From positions 1 through 55,866 of the forward strand of contig NZ_VIUH01000028.1 in assembly GCF_007993865.1 (NCBI RefSeq): DNA of 55,866 bases. The letters are read 5' to 3'. The notes under the pieces are model-generated. The model saw only the letters and a list, made by a program, of their open reading frames with translations, searched no databases and had not been told where the DNA came from. The translations under genes were made by a program, and so were the position numbers. Source of the DNA: Pseudomonas sp. SJZ079 (lineage in GTDB: Bacteria > Pseudomonadota > Gammaproteobacteria > Pseudomonadales > Pseudomonadaceae). Of the stretch, positions 8,014 through 15,656 are shown in pieces (within the stretch, counting starts at the first letter, position 1; every line of letters begins with the position of its first letter).

Positions 8014-9123
8014 ATGAACAGTCTCGCCAGCAGTGAATACCTCAACCCGGTCAGCACCCAGACCTGGGCCAATGGCCGCCATCTGGTGCGCTGCCTCAAG
8101 GTCATCCGGGAAACCTCAGACGTCGTCACCTACTGCTTCAGCATGCAGGAGCCGGTGCTGTTCTTCTTCAAGCCGGGGCAGTTCGTCACCCTGGAACTGG
8201 AGATCGACGGCGAGCAGGTGATGCGCTCCTACACCATCTCCAGCGCGCCCTCGATCCCCTACAGCTTCTCCATCACGGTCAAGCGCGTGCCCGGCGGCCG
8301 GGTGTCGAACTGGCTGCACGAGCAGCTCAAGGAAGGCGAAGTGCTCGCCGTGCACGGCCCGGTCGGGCAGTTCAACTGCATCGACTACCCGGCCGACAAG
8401 GTGCTGCTGCTCTCCGGCGGCGTCGGCATCACTCCGGTGATGTCCATGGCGCGCTGGTTCTTCAACACCAACACAGAGGTCGACATGGTGTTCGCCCACA
8501 GCGCGCGCACCCCGGCCGACATCATCTACCGCGCCGAGCTGGACTACATGTCCACGCGAATCGACAACTTCAAGCTGCACCTGATCTGCGAGCGCAACGA
8601 AACCGGGCAGATCTGGGGCGGCTACCGCGGTTTTCTCAGTCGCGAGATGCTGCAGCTGATCGCCGCGGACTTCCTCGATCGCGAGGTGTTCTGCTGCGGG
8701 CCGGCGCCTTACATGAAAGCCGTGCGCCGTCTGCTCGGCGAGGCTGGCTACGACATGTCGCGTTACCACGAGGAGTCCTTCGGCGCGACGCCCGACGAGG
8801 ACATCGCCAGCGCCGAAGAACAGGCCGCCGTGGCCTTGGTTCAGGCCGAGCAGCCGCAAGTGAGCCATTGGGTGACCTTCAGCGACTCCGGCAAGTCGGT
8901 GCAGGCCGAACTGGGCACTACCCTCTACGAGGCTGCCGCCAGCGCCGGCCTGACCATCCCCAAAGCCTGCGGCATGGGCATCTGCGGCACCTGCAAGGTG
9001 CGCGTGGTGACTGGCGAGACGGCCATGGAGCACAACGGCGGCATCTCCGAAGAGGAAGTCGCCGAGGGTTATGTGCTGAGCTGCTGCACCCGGGTCACCG
9101 GCAATGTCGAGGTGCGGTACTAG
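8014..9123 (+). CDS. GbcB-like flavin/[2Fe-2S] reductase for the Rieske oxygenase
   Basis: A 369-residue three-domain electron-transfer protein. An FAD-binding barrel with RSYTISSAP comes first (about residues 25-125), then an NAD(P)-binding domain with GGVGITPV and a CCGPAPYM tail (about 130-235), and last a plant-type [2Fe-2S] ferredoxin domain with CGMGICGTC and a distal Cys (about 285-369). This order is that of GbcB and related reductases that feed quaternary-ammonium Rieske oxygenases. The oxygenase itself is on the other side of the regulator on the opposite strand. The reductase follows the aldehyde dehydrogenase by about 120 bases containing a hairpin, so it may be read from the same operon or have its own promoter. 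Confidence 0.9.
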   Translation: MNSLASSEYLNPVSTQTWANGRHLVRCLKVIRETSDVVTYCFSMQEPVLFFFKPGQFVTLELEIDGEQVMRSYTISSAPSIPYSFSITVKRVPGGRVSNWLHEQLKEGEVLAVHGPVGQFNCIDYPADKVLLLSGGVGITPVMSMARWFFNTNTEVDMVFAHSARTPADIIYRAELDYMSTRIDNFKLHLICERNETGQIWGGYRGFLSREMLQLIAADFLDREVFCCGPAPYMKAVRRLLGEAGYDMSRYHEESFGATPDEDIASAEEQAAVALVQAEQPQVSHWVTFSDSGKSVQAELGTTLYEAAASAGLTIPKACGMGICGTCKVRVVTGETAMEHNGGISEEEVAEGYVLSCCTRVTGNVEVRY

Positions 9124-9157
9124 TGCCTGCGCCAGCGGCTAAGCGCTGACGCGAGGC
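9124..9157. terminator. GC-rich hairpin between convergent genes
   Basis: TGCCTGCG and CAGCG parts pair with CGCTG and CGCGAGGCA around GCTAAG. It lies between the convergent reductase and PfpI-like genes. No T-run follows, so termination strength is doubtful. Confidence 0.35.
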
Positions 9158-9165
9158 AGCACGGG

Positions 9166-9852
9166 TCACTCCAGGTCGAGCAGCAGGTTGAGCAGCGCCT
9201 TGGCCGTGTATTCGGACGAGGCTGGGTTCTGCCCGGTGATCAGCAAACCATCGGTGACCACGTAGGTATGCCAGTCGTCCGCCTTGGCGTACAGGCCGCC
9301 GTTGGCCTGGAGCATGTCCTCGACCAGGAAGGGCACCACATCGGTCAGTTGCACCGCGGCTTCCTCGCTGTTGCTGAAACCGGTGACGCGCTTGCCGTTG
9401 ACCAGTGGCTGGCCATCGGCGCCCTTGGTATGGCGGAAGATAGCCGGCGCGTGACAGACCGCGCTGACCGGCTTGCCGGCACCATAGAAGGCTTCGATCA
9501 GGGCGATGGAGTGAGCGTCTTCGGCCAGGTCCCAGAGTGGCCCGTGGCCGCCGGGGTAAAACACCGCGTCGTAGTCATCGGCGCTAATGCCCGCCAATTG
9601 CTGGGTATCGGCCAGCGCGGCCTGCGCCTCAGGGTCGCCGCGAAAGCGCTCGGTGGCCGGGGTTTGTGCGTCCGCTTCATCACTCTTCGGGTCCAGTGGC
9701 GGCTGACCGCCCTTGGGCGAGGCCAGGGTCAGCTCGGCGTCGGCATCCTTGAACACGTAATAGGGCGCGGCGAACTCCTCCAGCCAGAAGCCGGTTTTCT
9801 TGCCGGTGTTGCCGAGTTGATCGTGGGACGTCAAAACCATCAGAATTTTCAT
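9166..9852 (-). CDS. DJ-1/PfpI-family (Hsp31-like) protein
   Basis: A 228-residue class I glutamine-amidotransferase-like protein of the DJ-1/PfpI superfamily. The nucleophile-elbow Cys is in AVCHAPA and the upstream GGHGPLWDL matches the acid and oxyanion part of Hsp31-type members, which act as glyoxalase III-like or chaperone-like stress enzymes. Its length is that of the single-domain type. The ATG is preceded by AAGGAGAGG. It is convergent with the reductase gene and is probably not part of the catabolic operon, although a glyoxalase or aldehyde-stress role would suit a formaldehyde-producing pathway (inference). Confidence 0.85.
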   Translation of the reverse strand: MKILMVLTSHDQLGNTGKKTGFWLEEFAAPYYVFKDADAELTLASPKGGQPPLDPKSDEADAQTPATERFRGDPEAQAALADTQQLAGISADDYDAVFYPGGHGPLWDLAEDAHSIALIEAFYGAGKPVSAVCHAPAIFRHTKGADGQPLVNGKRVTGFSNSEEAAVQLTDVVPFLVEDMLQANGGLYAKADDWHTYVVTDGLLITGQNPASSEYTAKALLNLLLDLE

Positions 9853-9874
9853 GCTGTCCTCTCCTTGCTACCGG

Positions 9875-9961
9875 CTAGTTATCGGCGCCGACGCGGATTA
9901 CCAGCTTACCGAAGTTCTTGTCTTCCAGTAGGCCGATAAAGGCTTGGAGTATGGATAGCAT
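9875..9961 (-). pseudogene. 3' remnant of an NADP-dependent (CurA/YncB-type) oxidoreductase
   Basis: Read on the minus strand, the bases before a TAG stop encode LQAFIGLLEDKNFGKLVIRV plus GADN. This is the typical C-terminus of medium-chain dehydrogenase/reductases of the CurA/YncB type ('AFIGLLEGKNFGKLV(V/I)RV' from memory). Nothing of the upstream 300 or so residues is present; the sequence turns into the leader of the M14 peptidase gene. The gene was cut by a deletion or insertion here, so this marks a rearrangement junction at the right edge of the accessory block. Confidence 0.7.
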
Positions 9962-10086
9962 TATGCACATGACTCGACAGGGCCACTGCTGGGAATCCAT
10001 CTGTGTTTGTCGCCTTATCCGTTTTCATTCGCCAGCAGACCTGCAATCCTTGCAGCCTTCGATCGGGTATCTGCCTAGAGGTGACC

Positions 10087-11217
10087 ATGAACATCAGCTC
10101 GGACTTCGACAGCGGCAACATCGAGGTAATCGATGCCAGTAACCCACAGCAGGTGCTGCTGGCGATGCGCCCCGACCTGAACAGCCATCATTTTCAGTGG
10201 TTCCACTTCAAGGTCGACGGCCTGAGCCCTGGCCAGCACTACGGCTTCAGCCTGAACAATGCCGGCGAATCCGCCTACAACCAGGCCTGGAGCGGTTACC
10301 ACGCGGCCGCCTCCTATGACCAGGTCAACTGGTTTCGCGTGCCGAGTCGCTTCGAGCAAGGCGCCCTGCATTTCGCCATCGAACCGCGCGAAGCCCAGGT
10401 CTGGTTCGCCTACTTCGAGCCTTACAGCCGCGAACGCCACGCCTGGCTGATCGAGCAGGCGCTGAGCACGGCTGGCGCCGAATTGTTCGCCTGCGGCACG
10501 AGCATCGAGGGCCGCGCCATCGAGTTGCTGCGCATCAGCCGTAACCCGGATGCTCAGCGCAAGCTGTGGATCATCGCCCAGCAGCACCCCGGCGAGCACA
10601 TGGCCGAATGGTTCATGGAGGGCGTGATCGAGCGCCTGCAGAATCGCGAAGACGCCGAGCTGAACGCCTTGCTGGACAAGGCTGATCTCTACCTGGTGCC
10701 GAACATGAACCCGGATGGCGCCTTCCGCGGCCATCTGCGCACCAACGCCGCCGGTCAGGATCTCAACCGCGCCTGGCAGTCGGCCAGCGAGGCACGCAGC
10801 CCCGAGGTCTTCTTCGTCCAGCAGCAGATGCGCCGGGTCGGTGTCGACCTGTTCCTCGACATCCATGGCGATGAGGAAATCCCCCACGTGTTCACCGCAG
10901 GCTGCGAAGGCAACCCCGGTTACAGCCCACGCCAGGAGCGACTGGAAAGCGAGTTTCGCCGCCGCCTGCTGGCGATAGGCGCGGAATTCCAGACCGAGCA
11001 TGGCTACCCGCGTGACGAACCGGGCCAGGCCAACCTGACCCTGGCCTGCAACGCGGTGGGCGAGGAGTTCGACTGCCTGTCCTTCACCATCGAGATGCCC
11101 TTCAAGGACCACGACGACAGGCCCAACCCCGTGACCGCCTGGGACGGCAAACGCTCCAAGCAACTGGGCAAGGATGTGCTCAGCGTCGCCGCCAGCATGG
11201 TCGACCAGTTGCGTTAA
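10087..11217 (+). CDS. M14-family zinc carboxypeptidase, cytosolic-type
   Basis: The 376-residue protein has an N-terminal beta-rich domain of the kind found in cytosolic carboxypeptidases (about residues 1-125), then an M14 peptidase domain. Zinc ligands are visible as His and Glu in QQHPGEH and a His in LFLDIHGDE; a DLNRAW segment and a later Glu in TIEMPF complete the usual site. There is no signal peptide, so it should act in the cytoplasm, trimming C-terminal residues from peptides or proteins. The best start is the ATG at 10087 with AGAGGTGACC just upstream; the open frame continues 28 codons further up but that part is not conserved-looking. It is convergent with the DUF72 gene. Confidence 0.88.
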   Translation: MNISSDFDSGNIEVIDASNPQQVLLAMRPDLNSHHFQWFHFKVDGLSPGQHYGFSLNNAGESAYNQAWSGYHAAASYDQVNWFRVPSRFEQGALHFAIEPREAQVWFAYFEPYSRERHAWLIEQALSTAGAELFACGTSIEGRAIELLRISRNPDAQRKLWIIAQQHPGEHMAEWFMEGVIERLQNREDAELNALLDKADLYLVPNMNPDGAFRGHLRTNAAGQDLNRAWQSASEARSPEVFFVQQQMRRVGVDLFLDIHGDEEIPHVFTAGCEGNPGYSPRQERLESEFRRRLLAIGAEFQTEHGYPRDEPGQANLTLACNAVGEEFDCLSFTIEMPFKDHDDRPNPVTAWDGKRSKQLGKDVLSVAASMVDQLR

Positions 11218-11232
11218 GCCCAGGGCTGCCGC

Positions 11233-12093
11233 TCAGAGCAGGTCGAGTTGTTCGAGTTCGGCCTCGACCATGGGCTCGGGCAAGGCTGGCAAACCGGGTA
11301 ACCGTTGCATCAACTGACCGTGAAAGCGCCGCGCCAGTTGCGGCGCCAGATGGTTATCCGAGGTGTGCAGGAAGACGTAGGGGCTTCGCCCTTCCTCGAT
11401 CCAGGCCGCGACCTTATCCAGCCAGGGCGCCATGAAGCAGTCATTGGCCGCGAGTTGCGGGTGGCCGATGAAACGCAGCTGCGGCGCCTGGCTGAACGCC
11501 GTCGGGCGCAACGGCAAGCGCGGCTTCTTCGCCTGGGCATGCAGCACCGCCGGCTCGCGGGATGGGCAGCTGAACAAGGCCCGCGCATCCAGGCAGATGC
11601 GTTCGATGCCACGCCCCAGCAACAGGCGGTTGAGCGCCCGTTCCTCCTCGCCCTTGGCGAAAAAGGCCGGATGGCGCACCTCGACGGCCAGCGCCGAGTC
11701 GCCCCAGTGTTGGATAAACGCCGCCAACTCCGCCAGCCGTCCGGGGCCGAAACTGGCCGGTAACTGCAACCAGTAGGGGGCAACGCGCGGGCCCAGCGGC
11801 GCCAGCAGCGTGCGGAAGTCATCGGCGGCAGCCAGCTGCCCGCGCAAGTCCCCCGAGTGACTGATATCGCGCGGCAGTTTGGCGCAGAAGCGAAAATCCG
11901 CCGGCATGCGTTCGGCCCAGCGCGCCAGGGTCTGTGCGGAAGGTCGTGCATAGAAGGTGGTATTGCCTTCGACGGCATTGAACAGCTGACTGTAGAGCGG
12001 CAGAAAATCCGCGCTGCGGGCATCTACCGGGTACAGCGAGGAACGCCAGGCCGGTTCACTCCAGGACGGGCAACCGAGGTAGTAAGGCAGCAT
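11233..12093 (-). CDS. DUF72-domain protein
   Basis: The 286-residue protein belongs to the DUF72 (YecE-like) family. The N-terminal YYLGCPSWSEPAW, the EGNTTFY segment and the EVRHPAFF strand are family hallmarks, and the fold is expected to be a TIM barrel. The biochemical role of the family is not settled. It starts 14 bases after the stop of the small conserved protein upstream on the same strand, so the two are likely co-transcribed. Confidence 0.88.
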   Translation of the reverse strand: MLPYYLGCPSWSEPAWRSSLYPVDARSADFLPLYSQLFNAVEGNTTFYARPSAQTLARWAERMPADFRFCAKLPRDISHSGDLRGQLAAADDFRTLLAPLGPRVAPYWLQLPASFGPGRLAELAAFIQHWGDSALAVEVRHPAFFAKGEEERALNRLLLGRGIERICLDARALFSCPSREPAVLHAQAKKPRLPLRPTAFSQAPQLRFIGHPQLAANDCFMAPWLDKVAAWIEEGRSPYVFLHTSDNHLAPQLARRFHGQLMQRLPGLPALPEPMVEAELEQLDLL

Positions 12094-12107
12094 CAGGCTA
12101 TGTTGAC

Positions 12108-12449
12108 CTAGGCGTAGAGGTCGAGACCCAGCACCTGCTGCGCGTCGGGCTCAGCGACCAAGGACGCGGTACTGCTGTAACTGGCGATCGCCTGGGCGGC
12201 GCGACTGCTCAACCCGGGCTGATAGACCGAGTCATTCAGGCGGGCGGGCAAACTGTCGGTGCTGCCAGTGGAGGCCTGCACCCGACGCAATTGCGCGGCC
12301 TGCTCCAAACCCTGGCTGGTCGCAGGTGTTGCCGGTTGCTCACGACGTTGTTCTATCTCACGCTGGGCTTCGCGAAAAGGCGTCACCGCCGTCCCCGAGC
12401 GGGGGCCGCGGTCAAGCGAGTAAGAAGGAATGGAACCGTCGATGCGCAT
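12108..12449 (-). CDS. conserved small protein of unknown function
   Basis: A 113-residue, Gln/Ser/Ala-rich, mostly polar protein with no signal peptide, membrane segment or recognised domain. The N-terminus (MRIDGSIPSYSLDR) and a helical middle suggest a partly disordered protein. I recognise similar small proteins from Pseudomonas genomes beside tsaB but no function. It is followed closely by the DUF72 gene. A palindromic repeat element begins about 28 bases upstream of its start, and no clear ribosome site is visible. Confidence 0.7.
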   Translation of the reverse strand: MRIDGSIPSYSLDRGPRSGTAVTPFREAQREIEQRREQPATPATSQGLEQAAQLRRVQASTGSTDSLPARLNDSVYQPGLSSRAAQAIASYSSTASLVAEPDAQQVLGLDLYA

Positions 12450-12476
12450 CTATTACTGCCCGGCGTAGTTCGCCTC

Positions 12477-12618
12477 GCAGGCCGTTGAAAAACTACTGCG
12501 CTCGGCTAAACGGCGTTGAAATCAGCCTCAAAATGCTCATGTACAACTCGTACACTGCGCTTTCTCAGCTGATTTCGCCTTGCCTAGCCATCGCTCGCTA
12601 CATTTTTCAACGGCCTGC
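12477..12618. repeat. MITE-like palindromic element with 16-bp perfect terminal inverted repeats
   Basis: GCAGGCCGTTGAAAAA (12477-12492) is exactly complementary to TTTTTCAACGGCCTGC (12603-12618). An inner pair, GAAATCAGC (12518-12526) with GCTGATTTC (12568-12576), and a central GTACAACTCGTAC hairpin give a long nested fold over 142 bases. There is no coding potential. It shares blocks with the element at 20324-20447 and its tips with the repeat at 3802-3856. Confidence 0.85.
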
Positions 12619-12711
12619 TAATGCGTGAGGATATTCAGACCATTTAACCCTCGTCTGCCGCACTTGGCAATCGAGGTGCCGAAACCTGGGCCCGCCAGCG
12701 ACTGACGGCCT

Positions 12712-13392
12712 TCATGGCGCGGCTTTAGGCGTCGCGACCTTATCACGCAGATAGACCGGCTGAGCCTGGTCGGCCACCACCGCCTCCCCCCGCGCCCAGG
12801 CGAAGCGCGCCAGGCTGAGCAGGTCTTCGGCATGCGGCAACATGGCGCCATCCTGAGCACTCACCTGCGGCGCAAGCCGCGCGGCATAAGCACCCCAACC
12901 GGTACCGGCGCCGAACCAGTCGCCAGCCGCATCACGCGGCAAGCTCGCCTGCTCCGGCGGCAGCACGGACTCGACGCCAAGCAGGCGCATTTCGCCCTGC
13001 TCGGCGCGGTAGCAGCCCCAATAGACCTCATCCATGCGCGCGTCGATGGCCGCGGCCACCTGACTCGCGCCATGCTCGCGCAGCGCGCGCTGGGCCAGCA
13101 CCGCGAGATTGGACACCGGCAATACCGGACGTTCCAGGGCAAAGGCCAGGCCTTGCACCACGCCAATGGCGATGCGCACGCCGGTAAAGGCGCCCGGGCC
13201 CCGGCCGAAGGCGATGGCGTCCAGCGCCGACAGCGGCACGCCGGCTTCGTCGAGCAGAGCCTTGATCATCGGCAACAGGCGCTGGGCATGCAGGCGCGGA
13301 ATGACTTCGTAATGGCTGAGCACCGTGCCGTCATGCAGCAGGGCAACGGAGCAGGCTTCGGTAGCGGTATCGAGGGCCAGCAGAGTGGTCAT
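12712..13392 (-). CDS. tsaB: tRNA threonylcarbamoyladenosine biosynthesis protein TsaB
   Basis: The 226-residue protein carries the ASKHA-fold N-terminus MTTLLALDTATEACSVAL, the HAQRLLP segment and the GPGAFTGVRI motif diagnostic for TsaB (YeaZ). TsaB pairs with TsaD and TsaE to put threonylcarbamoyl on A37 of tRNAs reading ANN codons. It is a cytoplasmic scaffold with no metal-binding catalytic site of its own. I start it at the ATG complementary to 13390-13392; the frame extends 31 codons further without homology. Length is close to the E. coli protein. In Pseudomonas this gene sits beside adk, as it does here apart from pchP lying between. Confidence 0.95.
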   Translation of the reverse strand: MTTLLALDTATEACSVALLHDGTVLSHYEVIPRLHAQRLLPMIKALLDEAGVPLSALDAIAFGRGPGAFTGVRIAIGVVQGLAFALERPVLPVSNLAVLAQRALREHGASQVAAAIDARMDEVYWGCYRAEQGEMRLLGVESVLPPEQASLPRDAAGDWFGAGTGWGAYAARLAPQVSAQDGAMLPHAEDLLSLARFAWARGEAVVADQAQPVYLRDKVATPKAAP

Positions 13393-13516
13393 GGCAACAG
13401 GCAGACAAACGAATGGGCGGGCATTAAACCGGTTTGCCGGCTTTTTTGCCAGCCACCGACCCGTCATTGCGACGGGCCGGGGCACGGATTCACCCGGATA
13501 GGTGAGCGGCAGAGCC

Positions 13517-14575
13517 TCAGTGCAGCTGGTCAGGCGTAACCACGATCCAGTTCTTGTCGGCGTTCACCGGCAGACCCAGCTCGCCCTGGCGCTTGGCCGC
13601 AGACGCCTGCCAGTCCTTGACCTGCTGGGTGTACTTGGCCTTGCGGTCGACCCAGATGCGCAGACCGCCTTTGCTGGTGTCGGTCGCATTGAACAGCATG
13701 TAGCCATCGGACAGCGGCGTGTCGCCGGCGACCAGCACTGGCATCTTCCACTGGTCGATCCAGCCGAAGATGGTGCCGAGCTTGCCTTCATACCAGGTCA
13801 TCGGGTTCATCAAAAAAGGCGTCACTTCCAGGTCGAGGTTGTTCGCCGGGTCATAACTGCCCTTCTGCACCTGCAGCCGCGAGGTGGTCAGGGCCCCGCT
13901 CTTGCGATCCTTGAGCAGCATGTTGACGCCGATCACGTTGGCCGGCTTGACGTTATAGCCGTACTGCGGGTCGCTGGCGATCATCCGCACCAGCTCTTCG
14001 CTGGCCGCGCTGATCACATAGACCTCGATACCGTTTTCCTGCAGGCGGTTGTAGAGCTCCTGCATGCCGGCGAAGGGTTTCGGTGGGTTGACGCTGCCCT
14101 CGACCACCTTGTCGCCGTCGTAGTACTTCAGCGGGATCGGCTTGCCATAGGCCATGACCTCATCGACGTAGCCCTTCAGCTCACGCAGGGTGAAGCCGGA
14201 GAAAATCTGCGCCACCCAGGGGTAGCAGACCAGGTTGTCCACTTCGCACAGGCGGTAGTAGTAGCTGTTGAGGCTTTCCTTGAACTCGGCCGTGTCCTTG
14301 AACGGAATCAACTTGAGCGAGGGGTCCATCTTCTCGCGGGTGAGAATGCCCTTCATCTCCAGGTAAGGCAGCAGGGACTCTTCGATGTCGAACTGATAGG
14401 TGGTGTTGTCCATATCGAAGACCGCATAGGCGCCTTTGTTGGCATTCGCCGCGATCATCTTGTCGATCTTCGCGGCCGCTTCGGCCGGCCAGTGTTGCAG
14501 TTCGGTAGCGGCCGCGGCGCCCAGGGACGCAACGCTCATGGTCAATCCGATCATCCACGCCTGCATAGCTCTCAT
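13517..14575 (-). CDS. pchP: phosphorylcholine phosphatase PchP
   Basis: A 352-residue HAD-superfamily phosphatase with a signal peptide (about residues 1-22, ending GAAAA). Motif I is DMDNT at 54-58, motif II SAA at 189-191, the motif III lysine is K265, and the last acidic motif is GDTPLSD at 284-290. With the signal peptide offset these coincide with the catalytic residues described for P. aeruginosa PchP. One difference is a Leu at 288 where I recall Asp in PAO1 (GDTPDSD). The enzyme acts in the periplasm, releasing choline from phosphorylcholine made by phospholipase C. GTAGGAG precedes the ATG. It lies between adk and tsaB with a terminator upstream, so it should have its own promoter. 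Confidence 0.93.
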   Translation of the reverse strand: MRAMQAWMIGLTMSVASLGAAAATELQHWPAEAAAKIDKMIAANANKGAYAVFDMDNTTYQFDIEESLLPYLEMKGILTREKMDPSLKLIPFKDTAEFKESLNSYYYRLCEVDNLVCYPWVAQIFSGFTLRELKGYVDEVMAYGKPIPLKYYDGDKVVEGSVNPPKPFAGMQELYNRLQENGIEVYVISAASEELVRMIASDPQYGYNVKPANVIGVNMLLKDRKSGALTTSRLQVQKGSYDPANNLDLEVTPFLMNPMTWYEGKLGTIFGWIDQWKMPVLVAGDTPLSDGYMLFNATDTSKGGLRIWVDRKAKYTQQVKDWQASAAKRQGELGLPVNADKNWIVVTPDQLH

Positions 14576-14715
14576 GTGTTCTCCTACTTCCGTTTAATGA
14601 AGAATTAGGCCTATCTGGTATAGACCAGGCACCTGAGGCTAGTCTGCCTGAACAAGATTACTGTTCTGAGAACGACCCCGACTTAACCGCCCACACCACG
14701 CCCGCGACAGAAACG

Positions 14716-14742
14716 AAAACGGCCCGCAAACGGGCCGTTTTT
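14716..14742. terminator. bidirectional terminator after adk
   Basis: AAAACGGCCCG (14716-14726) pairs with CGGGCCGTTTT (14731-14741) around CAAA, with T or A tracts on both sides. It ends adk transcription on the minus strand. Confidence 0.85.
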
Positions 14743-14759
14743 GACAAGGTGTAACCGAC

Positions 14760-15407
14760 TCAGCTGAGCGCGGCCAGGACCTTGGCGGTGATCTCGTCCA
14801 CCGAACCGACGCCGGCGATGGCGCTGTACTTCGGCGTGCCTTCAGCGGCGGCCAGCTTCTGGTAGAAGTCGACCAGCGGCTTGGTCTGCGAGTGGTAGAC
14901 CGACAGGCGGTGGCGCACGGTTTCTTCCTTGTCGTCCTCACGCTGAATCAGCGCTTCGCCGGTTTCGTCGTCTTTACCGGCGACTTCCGGCGGGTTGTGC
15001 TCGGTGTGGTAGACCCGCCCGGAGCCCGGATGCACACGGCGCCCGGCGATGCGACCGACGATTTCCTCGTCGTCGACGGCAATTTCCACCACGTAATCGA
15101 TGCTCACACCGGCTTCCTTCAGGGCTTCGGCCTGCGGAATGGTGCGTGGGAAGCCATCGAAGAGGAAACCCTTGGCGCAATCGGCCTCGGTGATGCGCTC
15201 CTTGACCAGATTGATGATCAGGTCATCGGAGACCAGCCCGCCTGCGTCCATGACGCTCTTGGCTTTCAGGCCCAGTTCGGTTCCGGCCTTGACCGCAGCA
15301 CGCAACATGTCGCCGGTGGAGATTTGCGGAATACCAAACTTCTTGGTGATGAAACCAGCCTGGGTACCTTTACCGGCACCGGGCGCTCCCAGCAGAATCA
15401 CGCGCAT
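14760..15407 (-). CDS. adk: adenylate kinase
   Basis: The 215-residue enzyme carries the P-loop GAPGAGKGTQ at residues 7-16, the FPRT segment, the AMP-binding region and a LID domain (RRVHPGSGRVYH) without zinc cysteines, as usual in gamma-proteobacteria. It converts AMP and ATP to two ADP in the cytoplasm. The start is the ATG complementary to 15405-15407 with GAGGAG upstream; five codons further up there is another ATG without that support. A strong terminator follows. Confidence 0.97.
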   Translation of the reverse strand: MRVILLGAPGAGKGTQAGFITKKFGIPQISTGDMLRAAVKAGTELGLKAKSVMDAGGLVSDDLIINLVKERITEADCAKGFLFDGFPRTIPQAEALKEAGVSIDYVVEIAVDDEEIVGRIAGRRVHPGSGRVYHTEHNPPEVAGKDDETGEALIQREDDKEETVRHRLSVYHSQTKPLVDFYQKLAAAEGTPKYSAIAGVGSVDEITAKVLAALS

Positions 15408-15656
15408 CGATGTGCTCCTCAAGATTTAAGTGAAAATCGTCGGACTCGCCTCATGGGGCCAATCTCTGAATGGTTCGGGCGGCAATGGCCTAAGCTGCAA
15501 GGCTGCCAAAAGGCTGACCAAGATACACAGCGCACCCCCACCACACAAGCCACCTAAAGTCGGATACGCCAGGGCCTTTCGGACGCCCTCCGATAGCCCG
15601 GCGCAGGTCGTTTTGGGCGCCTCGAATGCGCTATCCCAGGTTCCTCGCCAGGGGCG

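Noticed and set aside
6367..8082. Long open frame on the minus strand opposite the aldehyde dehydrogenase
   Set aside because: High-GC codon usage of the real plus-strand gene leaves the antisense frame open. Its product is low-complexity (Gly, Ala, His, Gln rich), with no family match.
14716..14742. Hairpin after adk as a regulatory element of pchP
   Set aside because: It is symmetric with T-runs on both sides, which is fully explained as a terminator.
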